Shown: positions 1-7,648, counted from the stretch's first letter. The stretch is DNA of 13,117 bases from Ignavibacteriales bacterium (GCA_027347125.1 DAIERC010000456.1:1-13117), one strand, 5' to 3'. The notes: generated by a model not told the origin, from the letters alone. A program made the numbers and translations.

Positions 1-2
1 AA

Positions 3-410
3 ACCGAACATGCGCTTTATATTTTCAAGCTCTTCCGTCTGTTGAATTACGGTCTTGCCCGATTGAATAATTTTACCTTTGTAAAAGGCAACACCTATAT
101 CTGCATATTGCGGGTTTATGTAATTGAAATAAAAAATTAAAAACAAAGTGGTTATTATTGCCGCAATTAACGAAATCATTAGGCCGGCTTTAATTCCGCT
201 TCGAAAAGAAAACTTCCCGTTAAGCCTTTTATCTCTCTTTTCTTTTAATCCCAAATAAATTGTTACCATCGGGATAATTACTGAAAAATAAATAGTGTAT
301 TCGCCAATATGCATTCTTGTTGAATGCAAGCCGAGAAGATATTCGGCAAGAATCCACAAGCATAAACCGGTTCCTGTAATTATTCCGAATTTAATTTCCG
401 TTTTCAACAT
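3..410 (-). CDS. DUF4199-like integral membrane protein, partial (C-terminus off the left edge)
   Basis: Reading the minus strand from the ATG at 408-410 gives 136 uninterrupted codons that run off the window, beginning MLKTEIKFGIITGTGLCL. The visible part has a hydrophobic segment near residues 8-25, a second near 38-53 (YTIYFSVIIPMVTIYLGL), a charged loop (KEKRDKR), a third helix near 73-94, and then a polar stretch that could be an extracytoplasmic loop. The pattern of helix, LGLH, second helix ending LGLKEKRD, FKxG-type helix and YINP resembles the DUF4199 family of four-helix Bacteroidota membrane proteins, whose function is unknown. Family membership is from memory of the pattern, not a search. 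No clear Shine-Dalgarno site precedes the ATG. The gene is divergent from the his operon. Confidence 0.72.
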   Translation of the reverse strand, partial: MLKTEIKFGIITGTGLCLWILAEYLLGLHSTRMHIGEYTIYFSVIIPMVTIYLGLKEKRDKRLNGKFSFRSGIKAGLMISLIAAIITTLFLIFYFNYINPQYADIGVAFYKGKIIQSGKTVIQQTEELENIKRMFG

Positions 411-627
411 ATACGAAAAGTTCCCGCAATTAAAGTAAATTTTTAAAATCGAAATTCTAAAATATTAGCCGGATAGATCAGAAATTATTTTTAGAATCCG
501 CTGGAAAAAGAAAAAGGGTTAAACATTGTGAATGAAAAATTGTCCCCTATTCATCTCCACATGCCCTATTGTTTATATTTCCAAAATACGAATATATTTT
601 CTAATCGTCAAAAATTTAAAAACATTA
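411..627. other. Intergenic stretch with no recognised feature
   Basis: This AT-rich DNA lies between the divergent DUF4199-like gene and the his promoter. I found no coding region, strong hairpin, tRNA or repeat in it. It must contain the promoter of the leftward gene, but no convincing TTG/TAnnTTTG pair could be placed on the minus strand. Confidence 0.5.
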
Positions 628-658
628 TTTGAATTAAACCATTTTTTATTTAAGTTTA
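628..658 (+). promoter_or_regulatory. Candidate his operon promoter (Bacteroidota-type)
   Basis: TTTG at 628-631 and TAAGTTTA at 651-658 are separated by exactly 19 nt. This fits the -33 TTG and -7 TAnnTTTG consensus with 19-21 nt spacing described for Bacteroides and Flavobacterium primary sigma factors; the last base of the -7 box is A rather than G. Transcription would start near 664-668, about 20 nt before the leader ATG at 686, which is a typical distance for an attenuator transcript. The match is seen in the sequence; promoter activity is inferred. Confidence 0.55.
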
Positions 659-685
659 TAAGCATAAAAAGTAAAAATAATTTAT

Positions 686-751
686 ATGAAACGTAAAAAT
701 CATACAATCCACCACCATCACTCGCTGCTCTACGATGCTGGATTGTATTGA
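686..751 (+). CDS. hisL: His operon leader peptide (21 aa, five His codons)
   Basis: This short ORF starts at ATG 686 and stops at TGA 749-751. It encodes MKRKNHTIHHHH followed by SLLYDAGLY. Five of the seven codons at 701-721 are His codons (CAT, ACA, ATC, CAC, CAC, CAT, CAC), including four in a row. It sits about 20 nt downstream of the predicted transcription start and upstream of an intrinsic terminator and hisG. This is the arrangement of the enterobacterial hisL leader, in which ribosome stalling on His codons senses charged His-tRNA. The peptide itself probably has no role beyond being translated. No Shine-Dalgarno site is visible; the upstream is A/T-rich, as is common in Bacteroidota genes. 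The His run, the position and the overlapping secondary structure together make chance unlikely. Confidence 0.85.
   Translation: MKRKNHTIHHHHSLLYDAGLY
702..748 (+). promoter_or_regulatory. Attenuator pause/anti-antiterminator hairpin overlapping the leader
   Basis: ATACAATCCA (702-711) and TGGATTGTAT (739-748) form a perfect 10-bp inverted repeat. An inner CATC/GATG pairing (716-719 with 734-737) can extend it. The left arm lies in the first His codons of the leader and the right arm ends directly before the leader stop codon. A ribosome stalled on His codons would cover the left arm and free the right arm. The freed right arm can pair weakly with 774-779 (GG and TGTA of 740-747 against TACACC, with a two-base bulge), which would consume the base of the terminator stem. 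The hairpin is clear; the antiterminator pairing is tentative. Confidence 0.7.
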
Positions 752-776
752 AATTAATTAAAGAAATTGAAATTAC

Positions 777-806
777 ACCCCGGCGAATGTCGGGGTTTTT
801 GCTTTT
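777..806 (+). terminator. Rho-independent terminator of the his attenuator
   Basis: ACCCCGGC (777-784) pairs with GTCGGGGT (789-796), including one G-U pair, around a GAAT loop. This 8-bp GC-rich stem is followed directly by TTTTTGCTTTT. It lies between the leader stop codon and the hisG start, so it would end transcription before the structural genes when histidine is plentiful. It is a textbook intrinsic terminator in an otherwise AT-rich region. Confidence 0.85.
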
Positions 807-820
807 AAAGGATGATGTTT

Positions 821-1687
821 ATGAATGGTAATTTAAAATTAGCTATACAAAAAAAGGGACGTTTAACGGAAAAATCGTTGGAACTTCTTCGCCATTGCGG
901 ACTCGATATTGAAAATTATTCGGAAAGGCTGATCGTCTCGGTTAGAAACTTTCCCCTGGATATTCTCTTTTTGAGGGATGACGATATTCCCGAATATGTG
1001 CAGGACGGTGTTGCGGATATCGGTATAGTTGGTGAGAATGTTATTTATGAAAAACAAACGCAAACAACAATGTTAGAAAAACTCGGTTTTGGCAGATGCA
1101 GCCTGATGCTTGCTTACCCCGAAAATAAAGAGCTTAAAAAAATTGAAGACATTAACGGCCGGATCATCGCAACAACCTACCCCAGAATTCTTAAAGATTA
1201 CCTTGGCTCCAACAACTTAAACGCAAAAATAATTGAGCTAAGCGGCTCGGTTGAAATTGCTCCGTCCTTGGGTGTTGCCGATTTAATATGCGATATCGTT
1301 TCAACGGGCAATACGCTGATGATGAACAAGTTAAAAAAATCTTTTAAGGTTTTTGATTCGGAAGCGGTATTAATTTCAGCCGCATCCAGTCTGAGTGACG
1401 AAAAGAAAAATGATATGCTTAACGATTTGTTAAGAAGAATAAGGTCGGTCTTAACCGCAAGATCGTCAAAATATTTGATGATGAATGTTCCGAAAAATTC
1501 TCTTGAGAAGATTATTAATATTATTCCTTCGCTTAAAAGCCCAACCGTGCTTCACCTTGCCGATGCAAATATGCTCGCGGTACATGCTGTTATTCCTTCT
1601 AATAAATTTTGGAGCATAATTGAAGATCTTAAGGCCGCGGGCGCGTCGGGTATTTTATTATTACCAATTGAAAACATGATACAATGA
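821..1687 (+). CDS. hisG: ATP phosphoribosyltransferase, long form
   Basis: This enzyme catalyses the first committed step of histidine synthesis, joining ATP and PRPP to give phosphoribosyl-ATP. The N-terminus (NLKLAIQKKGRL) is typical of HisG. The PRPP-binding loop is DIVSTGNTL near residues 158-166. The C-terminal domain (about 216-288) is the ACT-like regulatory domain of long-form HisG, so the enzyme should be feedback-inhibited by histidine and should not need HisZ. I chose ATG 821 (288 aa) over the in-frame ATGs at 812 and 815 because AAAGGA at 807-812 is well spaced for 821 and because family members start close to this point; 812 would give 291 aa. The stop overlaps the hisD start as ATGA. 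The gene lies directly after the attenuator terminator. Confidence 0.95.
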   Translation: MNGNLKLAIQKKGRLTEKSLELLRHCGLDIENYSERLIVSVRNFPLDILFLRDDDIPEYVQDGVADIGIVGENVIYEKQTQTTMLEKLGFGRCSLMLAYPENKELKKIEDINGRIIATTYPRILKDYLGSNNLNAKIIELSGSVEIAPSLGVADLICDIVSTGNTLMMNKLKKSFKVFDSEAVLISAASSLSDEKKNDMLNDLLRRIRSVLTARSSKYLMMNVPKNSLEKIINIIPSLKSPTVLHLADANMLAVHAVIPSNKFWSIIEDLKAAGASGILLLPIENMIQ

Positions 1688-2967
1688 AAAAGTATTTCTT
1701 TAACAAACTGAAAAAAGAAGAACTGGAGAGTCTTACAAAAAGACCGGCAATTGATATTGAGCGTGTTTTCGGCATTGTAAAGCCGGTACTTGATGATATA
1801 AAAACAACCGGGTTAAAAGCCGCGTTGAAATATGCCGAAAAATTTGATGGGTTTGACGGAGATAATATTCGTGTTGGTGATGAAGAATATTTAGAAGCGG
1901 AACGGAATCTTGATCCGAAAGTAAAAACTGCGTTGGAAAGTGCCGCAAAAAATATCAAAACTTTTCACCTCAAACAAAAACCTTCGGGCTATGAAATTGA
2001 AACAGCGCCGGGAGTAAAATGCTCGCGCGAGTATAGGGCCATTGAAAGCGTAGGATTATATGTTCCCGGTGGAAGTGCGGTACTTCCGTCAACAATGTTA
2101 ATGCTCGGCATACCCGCTAAAATAGCCGGCTGCGGCAGGGTTATTGTTTGCTCGCCCGCAAAAAACGGCAAGATAAACTACCCGCTTTTATATGCGGCAA
2201 AATTATGCGGCGTGAATGAATTTTATAAAATAGGAGGCGCGCAGGCTGTGGGTTTAATGGCATACGGCGACACTTCAATTCCCAGAGTAAATAAAATTTT
2301 CGGACCAGGTAATCAATATGTAACCGCCGCAAAGCTGCTTGTAAGCATTGATGCCGGAGGATGCGCGATAGATATGCCCGCTGGCCCCAGTGAAGTTTTG
2401 GTTATTGCCGATAAAAACGCAAACGCTTCATTTGTTGCTTCCGACCTTCTATCTCAAGCCGAACATGGCGCCGATTCGCAGGTAGTTCTTGTAACTGAGA
2501 GTGAAAATTCCGCGAAGAATATTTCAGCTGAAGTTGAAAAGCAGCTTGAGCTTTTACCAAGAAAGGAATACGCCGCCAAAGCGCTCGGTAATTCTTTCAT
2601 CCTTATTACGGAAAATATTAATCAGGCAATTGAATTCAGCAACAAATATGCACCCGAACATTTAATTATAAACGTTGAATACCCGGATAAATTAAAATCA
2701 AAAATTATTAATGCCGGTTCTGTTTTTCTCGGACAGTACTCGCCCGAAAGCGCAGGCGACTATGCTTCGGGTACAAATCATTCGCTGCCGACTTACGGTT
2801 ACGCGAAAACTTTCGGCGGGGTAACAGTGGAATCGTTCATGAAAACAATGACATTCCAAAATTTAAGCAAAGAAGGATTGAAAAATATTTCGGACACGGT
2901 TCAAAGGCTTGCGGAAGTGGAAGAACTGGAAGCTCATAAAAACGCAATATCGATAAGGTTAAAATGA
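1684..2967 (+). CDS. hisD: Histidinol dehydrogenase
   Basis: This zinc enzyme oxidises L-histidinol to L-histidine in two NAD+-dependent steps, the last reactions of the pathway. Its 427 residues match the usual length. Key residues fall one position before the E. coli numbering: Gln258 and His261 in SQAEHGADSQ, Asp359 in AGDYASGTNHS, and His418 near the C-terminus as zinc ligands, with catalytic Glu325 and His326 in APEHL. The nucleotide-binding region includes YVPGG (127-131) and IGGAQAVG (183-190). The ATG start overlaps the hisG stop by 4 nt and the gene's own TGA overlaps the hisC start in the same way, suggesting translational coupling. Confidence 0.97.
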   Translation: MKKYFFNKLKKEELESLTKRPAIDIERVFGIVKPVLDDIKTTGLKAALKYAEKFDGFDGDNIRVGDEEYLEAERNLDPKVKTALESAAKNIKTFHLKQKPSGYEIETAPGVKCSREYRAIESVGLYVPGGSAVLPSTMLMLGIPAKIAGCGRVIVCSPAKNGKINYPLLYAAKLCGVNEFYKIGGAQAVGLMAYGDTSIPRVNKIFGPGNQYVTAAKLLVSIDAGGCAIDMPAGPSEVLVIADKNANASFVASDLLSQAEHGADSQVVLVTESENSAKNISAEVEKQLELLPRKEYAAKALGNSFILITENINQAIEFSNKYAPEHLIINVEYPDKLKSKIINAGSVFLGQYSPESAGDYASGTNHSLPTYGYAKTFGGVTVESFMKTMTFQNLSKEGLKNISDTVQRLAEVEELEAHKNAISIRLK

Positions 2968-4019
2968 AATTTGAAAATCTAATCAGAAAAAATATTTTAT
3001 CCTTAAGGCCATATACATCGGCAAGCGATATTTACGACAGCAATGAGGGAATTTTGCTTGATGCCAACGAGAACAGCTGGGGCTCCACGTTCGATGAAAT
3101 TGAAGGGTTACATTTAAACCGTTACCCGGACCCGCATCAAAAAGATTTAAGAAAAATTGTAGGTAATTATTATTCAATCCCGGAAGAAAATCTTTTCTTC
3201 GGTGTCGGATCGGACGAGATAATTGATCTGATTATCAGGATATTTTGCGAGCCACAAAAGGATAACGTAATTATTCCCGAACCAACTTACGGTATGTACA
3301 AAGTTGCGTGCGATATAAATAACGTGGAGACTTTGGAAGTTTTGTTAAATGATGATTTCCAAATTGATTTTAGCGCCATTGAAAAAAAATACAACTCGAA
3401 TACAAAAATTATTTTTCTTTGTTCGCCTAACAATCCTACCGGTAATCTTCTTAAAAAAGATGATGTTTTAACACTGTGCAAAAAATATAATTCGATTATT
3501 GTTGTTGACGAAGCGTATATTGATTTTTCACCGGAAGATACGCTGGTTAATGAGATAAAGAATAATGAAAACTTAATTATCTTAAGAACGTTTTCAAAAG
3601 CATGGGGGCTTGCGGGAATCAGGCTCGGATACTGTGTTGCCAACATCGATATAATCAATATATTTTTTAAAGTGAAGGCGCCATATAATATAAATTCATT
3701 AACCCGGTATGCACTGGAAACCGCAATTGGAAATGCCGGCAAAAAAGATAAATACGCAGCCGGTATTATTAGAGAGCGTGGGAGGCTTAAAAATCAGCTT
3801 GAAACCTTGCCCGGCGTAATTGCTGTGTATAATTCCGACGCTAATTATTTGCTGGTAAAATGTAAAAATTCAAAAGAAATTCAAAAACAGCTTGCAGAAA
3901 AAGGAATTATAATAAGAGACAGAAGTTCGCAGCCGAAACTGGAAAGTTGTTTTCGTATTTCTATTGGGAGCGAAGAGGAAAACGATATACTGTGGAATGC
4001 AATAAAAAAATTAGTTTAA
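2964..4019 (+). CDS. hisC: Histidinol-phosphate aminotransferase
   Basis: This PLP-dependent class I/II aminotransferase converts imidazole acetol phosphate and glutamate to histidinol phosphate. At 351 aa it has the usual family length. Visible motifs are the N-terminal LDANENSWG (32-40), SPNNPTG (154-160), the PLP-ring Asp in VDEAY (181-185), the Schiff-base lysine Lys212 in TFSKAWGLAG, and the substrate-carboxylate Arg331 in FRISIG. The start overlaps hisD by 4 nt. Unlike the neighbouring junctions, 22 nt separate its stop from hisB, and no ribosome-binding site is visible there. Confidence 0.96.
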   Translation: MKFENLIRKNILSLRPYTSASDIYDSNEGILLDANENSWGSTFDEIEGLHLNRYPDPHQKDLRKIVGNYYSIPEENLFFGVGSDEIIDLIIRIFCEPQKDNVIIPEPTYGMYKVACDINNVETLEVLLNDDFQIDFSAIEKKYNSNTKIIFLCSPNNPTGNLLKKDDVLTLCKKYNSIIVVDEAYIDFSPEDTLVNEIKNNENLIILRTFSKAWGLAGIRLGYCVANIDIINIFFKVKAPYNINSLTRYALETAIGNAGKKDKYAAGIIRERGRLKNQLETLPGVIAVYNSDANYLLVKCKNSKEIQKQLAEKGIIIRDRSSQPKLESCFRISIGSEEENDILWNAIKKLV

Positions 4020-4041
4020 TCCATTATAATATTTTTAAAAT

Positions 4042-4938
4042 ATGAAATACAAACTTATAATTGATAAGGATTTTTTTAACCCGGATTCTTCCATAACGGA
4101 AGGATTTGTCAGCGGGTTAAAAAAACTTTCACAAAACGGATTTGGCTTTGCAACGGCGGAGCCGGAATCATTTTCGAAAAATATCCTTGGTAAGATTTTA
4201 AAATCCGAAGGGATTATTTTTTCTGATTTAAAAACTTCCGGTGCCGAAAAAACATTTCACGTTGGTCTTAAAAAAAATAATAAGGACGCAATTTTTGTGG
4301 GTAAAAATTCCGGTATAAAAACATTTGAGCAAGCTGTAAATTTTATACTTACTCAATTAAGAACATCGGAACTACACCGCAAGACAAAAGAAACCGATAT
4401 AAAAATCGAACTGTCGTTGGACGGTAATGGCAAATCGAATATAAAAACCGGCATCGGTTTTTTTGATCATATGCTGGAACAAATTGCCAGGCACGCCAAC
4501 ATAAACCTGAAGATAAAAGTTAAAGGCGATCTTCACATAGACGAACACCACACCGTGGAAGACGTGGGAATTACACTTGGGAACGCTTTAAGGGAAGCGC
4601 TGGGAAATAAACGCGGCATAAAGCGTTACGGTTATTTTATCCCGATGGATGATGCAGTTGCGGTTTGCGCGGTTGACCTTGGCGGAAGAACTTATTTGAA
4701 TTTTAATTGTAAATTTGAGAGGGAAAAAGTCGGCGAATTTCCGACCGAGCTTACCGAAGAATTTTTTAGAGGTGTTGCCGGCGGTTTAAAAGCTAATATT
4801 TACATAAAAGCAAAAGCTAAAAATGATCATCACAAGATCGAAGCTATTTTCAAAGTTTTTGCAAAAGCGTTAAATGAAGCATGCAGAATGGATGAAAGAA
4901 GCGAAGGAATGCTTCCTTCTACAAAAGGAGTGTTATGA
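4042..4938 (+). CDS. hisB: Imidazoleglycerol-phosphate dehydratase with decayed N-terminal HAD-like domain
   Basis: Residues about 112-298 are a complete imidazoleglycerol-phosphate dehydratase. They contain FDHML (141-145), the metal-binding DEHHTVED (167-174), NDHHKIE (261-267) and the C-terminal LPSTKGVL. The 111-residue N-terminal extension has the layout of the histidinol-phosphatase (HAD) half of bifunctional HisB but is about 55 residues shorter. IIDKD (Asp8, Asp10) recalls the DxD nucleophile motif, but the following Gly-Thr is replaced by Phe-Phe. The ITNQ-type motif II, the zinc-binding Cys cluster and the acidic GDxxxD motif are missing; VGKNSG (86-91) sits where the last would be. 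Dehydratase activity is confident; phosphatase activity is unlikely. The start is the first ATG after hisC, and the reading frame is continuous across both parts. The stop overlaps hisH as ATGA. Confidence 0.93.
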   Translation: MKYKLIIDKDFFNPDSSITEGFVSGLKKLSQNGFGFATAEPESFSKNILGKILKSEGIIFSDLKTSGAEKTFHVGLKKNNKDAIFVGKNSGIKTFEQAVNFILTQLRTSELHRKTKETDIKIELSLDGNGKSNIKTGIGFFDHMLEQIARHANINLKIKVKGDLHIDEHHTVEDVGITLGNALREALGNKRGIKRYGYFIPMDDAVAVCAVDLGGRTYLNFNCKFEREKVGEFPTELTEEFFRGVAGGLKANIYIKAKAKNDHHKIEAIFKVFAKALNEACRMDERSEGMLPSTKGVL

Positions 4939-5522
4939 TAGCATTGATTGATTATGGTGCGGGAAATGTTGCGTCGGTTTCCAACGCGCTTGCCGAACTG
5001 AATCAGGAGTTTAAGATAACCAGCAACGAAGTTGAAATTTGTAAAGCCGATAAAATTATTTTTCCCGGCGTTGGCGAAGCATCGTTTGCGATGAGACAGC
5101 TTCACCTTCTTAACCTGTTTTCCGCTCTCCGGATGGTAAAGAAACCAATACTCGGAATTTGTCTCGGCATGCAGTTGATGATGGATAACTCGACCGAGGG
5201 GAATGTGGCCTGCCTGGGAATTTTTACCGGCACTGTTTTAAAATTTGATTCTACAAAAACAAAAGTGCCGCATATGGGATGGAACGATATCAAAAAGATT
5301 TCCGAAAGTAAACTCTTTACCGGCGTTAAGAACGGCGAAAGATTTTATTTTGCTAATTCTTACTATGTACCGGTAAACGAATTTACTACTGCAATAACTA
5401 CGAATGACATTGATTTTTCGGCATCCCTGGAAAAAGGAAACTTTTACGGCGTTCAATTTCACCCGGAAAAATCAGGAGATGCGGGCTTAAAAATATTAAA
5501 AAATTTTATTGAATTATGTTAA
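4935..5522 (+). CDS. hisH: Imidazole glycerol phosphate synthase, glutamine amidotransferase subunit
   Basis: This class I glutamine amidotransferase hydrolyses glutamine and channels ammonia to HisF for imidazole ring closure. Its 195 residues match the family. The triad is visible as Cys76 in GICLGMQ, with His176 and Glu178 in VQFHPEKSG. The N-terminal IALIDYGAGNVASV is characteristic. The usual HSYY motif before the last strand reads NSYY (141-144). The start overlaps hisB by 4 nt, and the stop lies inside the start of hisA, giving a 7-nt overlap. Confidence 0.96.
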   Translation: MIALIDYGAGNVASVSNALAELNQEFKITSNEVEICKADKIIFPGVGEASFAMRQLHLLNLFSALRMVKKPILGICLGMQLMMDNSTEGNVACLGIFTGTVLKFDSTKTKVPHMGWNDIKKISESKLFTGVKNGERFYFANSYYVPVNEFTTAITTNDIDFSASLEKGNFYGVQFHPEKSGDAGLKILKNFIELC

Positions 5523-6235
5523 TTATACCTGCTATAGATTTATACAACGATTCTGTTGTAAGGCTTACCAAAGGCGATTTCGACAATATTACTTATTATA
5601 AAAATTCGCCGCTTGAACAAGCCAAAATTTTCGAATCATTTGGATTTACAAATATTCATATTGTAGATCTGCTCGGCTCTAAGACGGGAAAGTTTGCGGC
5701 GCTGGAATCAGTAAAGGCAATTAAAGCGCAAACAAAGCTCAGTGTTGAGTTCGGCGGCGGAGTGAGAGATTTTAAATCGGCCAACGAATTATTTTCCCTC
5801 GGCATAGACAACGTTATAATCGGCTCTCTCTCGGTTAAGCGCAAAGATGAGTTTGAACTTATTATTAAAGACAATCATCCCGATAAAATAATTGTTGCCG
5901 TTGATATCCTTGATGAAATGGTAAAAGTAAGCGGCTGGACGGAGGAAACAGCGATATCCGTTTACGATCATATAAATTATTGTAAAAATTTAGGAGTATC
6001 AAAATTCCTATGCACCGATATTTCGAGGGACGGCATGCTTATAGGAACCAACATAGAGCTTTATAAAAAAATAATGGAACAATATCCATCAATAAAACTT
6101 ATTGCTTCCGGCGGAATAAAAGATATTGACGACGTTAAGAAAGTTGGGGAAATTCATCCCTACGCCGTTATTGTTGGAAAAGCTATTTATGAAGAGGAAA
6201 TAGATTTGAAGGAGTTGGCGCAAATTGTTGTGTAA
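5516..6235 (+). CDS. hisA: Phosphoribosylformimino-5-aminoimidazole carboxamide ribotide isomerase
   Basis: This (beta/alpha)8-barrel enzyme carries out the Amadori rearrangement of ProFAR to PRFAR. The catalytic aspartates are Asp8 in IPAIDLY and Asp130 in VAVDILD. The phosphate-binding loops are FGGGVRD (79-85) and ASGGI (197-201). CTDISRDGM (166-174) is the HisA signature and separates it from HisF. It has 239 residues, the usual length. Its ATG lies within the last codons of hisH and its own end overlaps hisF by 11 nt. Confidence 0.96.
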   Translation: MLIIPAIDLYNDSVVRLTKGDFDNITYYKNSPLEQAKIFESFGFTNIHIVDLLGSKTGKFAALESVKAIKAQTKLSVEFGGGVRDFKSANELFSLGIDNVIIGSLSVKRKDEFELIIKDNHPDKIIVAVDILDEMVKVSGWTEETAISVYDHINYCKNLGVSKFLCTDISRDGMLIGTNIELYKKIMEQYPSIKLIASGGIKDIDDVKKVGEIHPYAVIVGKAIYEEEIDLKELAQIVV

Positions 6236-6980
6236 AAGAATAATACCATGCCTTGATGTTAAAGACGGCCGCGTTGTGAAAGGAACAAATTTTATAAATT
6301 TGATTGACGCTGGCTCACCCGTGGAATTGGCCGAAAGATATTCCAAAGAGGGAGCCGACGAGCTTGTATTTCTGGATATTACCGCTTCTGCCGAAAAAAG
6401 AAAAACTTTGGTTTCACTTGTAAAAGATGTGGCTAAAGCAATAAGAATTCCTTTTACCGTCGGCGGAGGTATATCGGAATTAACGGACATCGAAGCATTG
6501 TTAAAAGCGGGCGCCGATAAAGTTTCGCTAAACTCTTCCATCGTAAAAAAACATGATTTAATTACTCAGGCTTCAAAACAATTCGGTAGCCAGGCTGTTG
6601 TTGCCGCAATTGATTTAAAGTTTAACGGAAGCAAATATAAAGTTTATATAAATGGCGGAAGGGAAGAAACGGACTTAATAGGAATGGAATGGTGCCTTCG
6701 CGCCGCAGAGTTGGGAGCCGGTGAAATTCTGTTGACCTCGATGGATAAAGACGGTACAAAGGAAGGTTATGATGTCGAGTTTCTCAAGGAGCTAACAAGC
6801 ATGGTTACAATTCCAGTAATTGCATCCGGCGGCGCCGGAACAAAAGAACATTTTCTAGACGCGTTTAAAAACGCCGACGCCGACGCATGCCTTGCCGCCA
6901 GCTTATTTCATTTTAATATCCTTCCAATTAAAACGTTGAAAGAATATTTGCATGAAAACGGAATAGTTATGAGGAACTAA
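6225..6980 (+). CDS. hisF: Imidazole glycerol phosphate synthase, cyclase subunit (TTG start)
   Basis: This barrel enzyme uses ammonia from HisH to convert PRFAR to imidazole glycerol phosphate and AICAR. Catalytic residues are Asp11 in PCLDVKDG and Asp130 in [10 protein letters not shown]. Phosphate-binding motifs are VGGGI (79-83) and ASGGAG (200-205). The start appears to be TTG at 6225. No ATG is available near the expected N-terminus, the TTG places [11 protein letters not shown] in register with the family's [11 protein letters not shown], and GAAGGAG at 6208-6214 lies 10 nt upstream. A second TTG at 6228 is possible. The 251 residues match the family. It overlaps hisA by 11 nt. Confidence 0.95.
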   Translation: MLCKRIIPCLDVKDGRVVKGTNFINLIDAGSPVELAERYSKEGADELVFLDITASAEKRKTLVSLVKDVAKAIRIPFTVGGGISELTDIEALLKAGADKVSLNSSIVKKHDLITQASKQFGSQAVVAAIDLKFNGSKYKVYINGGREETDLIGMEWCLRAAELGAGEILLTSMDKDGTKEGYDVEFLKELTSMVTIPVIASGGAGTKEHFLDAFKNADADACLAASLFHFNILPIKTLKEYLHENGIVMRN

Positions 6981-7033
6981 AAGAATATTTAGTTATAGGT
7001 TTTTTATTTTCGGATAAGCAATAAAGGATTTAC

Positions 7034-7648
7034 ATGTTTAAAAAAGAAAATATAAACGAGTTAAACTTTGATAAAATGGGTGGCCTTTTACCGGTCGTGG
7101 TTGTTGATAAAAATAACGGCCAGGTTTTAATGGTCGGCTTTATGAATAAAGACGCCGTTGAAAAAACTATTGAAACAAAACTCGTTACGTTCTTCAGTCG
7201 TACAAAAAATGCTTTGTGGGTGAAGGGTGAAACTTCAGGTAATTATCTAAATCTTGTTGATATAAAAACCGATTGCGATAATGATACTTTGCTTATTTAC
7301 GCTATACCAGGCGGTAACACTTGCCACACCGGAAATTATTCTTGTTTCGATATACCGAATATTCCTTCGATAAATTTTCTAAACAATTTATTTGAGCTGA
7401 TTAAAACCCGCAAAGAAACGCTTCCGGAAAATTCTTACACAACAAAATTATTTAAATCCGGCCAGAACAGAATAATTCAAAAGGTTGGCGAAGAAGCGAT
7501 TGAGACGGTAATTGCCGCAAAAAACAGAGACAAAAAAGAAATACTAAACGAAACTTCCGATTTGATTTATCATCTGTTCGTAATGCTTGCCGAGCAGGAT
7601 ATTGAGTTTAGCGAAGTAGTTAAAAATTTGGAACAACGTTCAAAATAG
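7034..7648 (+). CDS. hisIE: Bifunctional phosphoribosyl-AMP cyclohydrolase / phosphoribosyl-ATP pyrophosphatase
   Basis: This fusion carries out steps two and three of the pathway. The N-terminal HisI domain (about 1-110) has the metal-binding DCDND (80-84) and the TCHTGNYSCF cluster (96-105) of PRA-CH. The C-terminal HisE domain (about 115-204) has VGEEAIETVIAA (151-162) and the ETSDLIYH helix (173-180) of the all-alpha pyrophosphatase fold. AAAGGA at 7023-7028 is a reasonable ribosome-binding site for ATG 7034. A 53-nt gap after hisF makes it the most loosely spaced gene of the operon. It is the last recognisable his gene; no clear terminator follows. Confidence 0.96.
   Translation: MFKKENINELNFDKMGGLLPVVVVDKNNGQVLMVGFMNKDAVEKTIETKLVTFFSRTKNALWVKGETSGNYLNLVDIKTDCDNDTLLIYAIPGGNTCHTGNYSCFDIPNIPSINFLNNLFELIKTRKETLPENSYTTKLFKSGQNRIIQKVGEEAIETVIAAKNRDKKEILNETSDLIYHLFVMLAEQDIEFSEVVKNLEQRSK

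Noticed and set aside
812..820. ATG at 812 or 815 as the hisG start
   Set aside because: These ATGs overlap or abut the AAAGGA ribosome-binding site, which is correctly spaced for ATG 821; the family N-terminus also favours 821.
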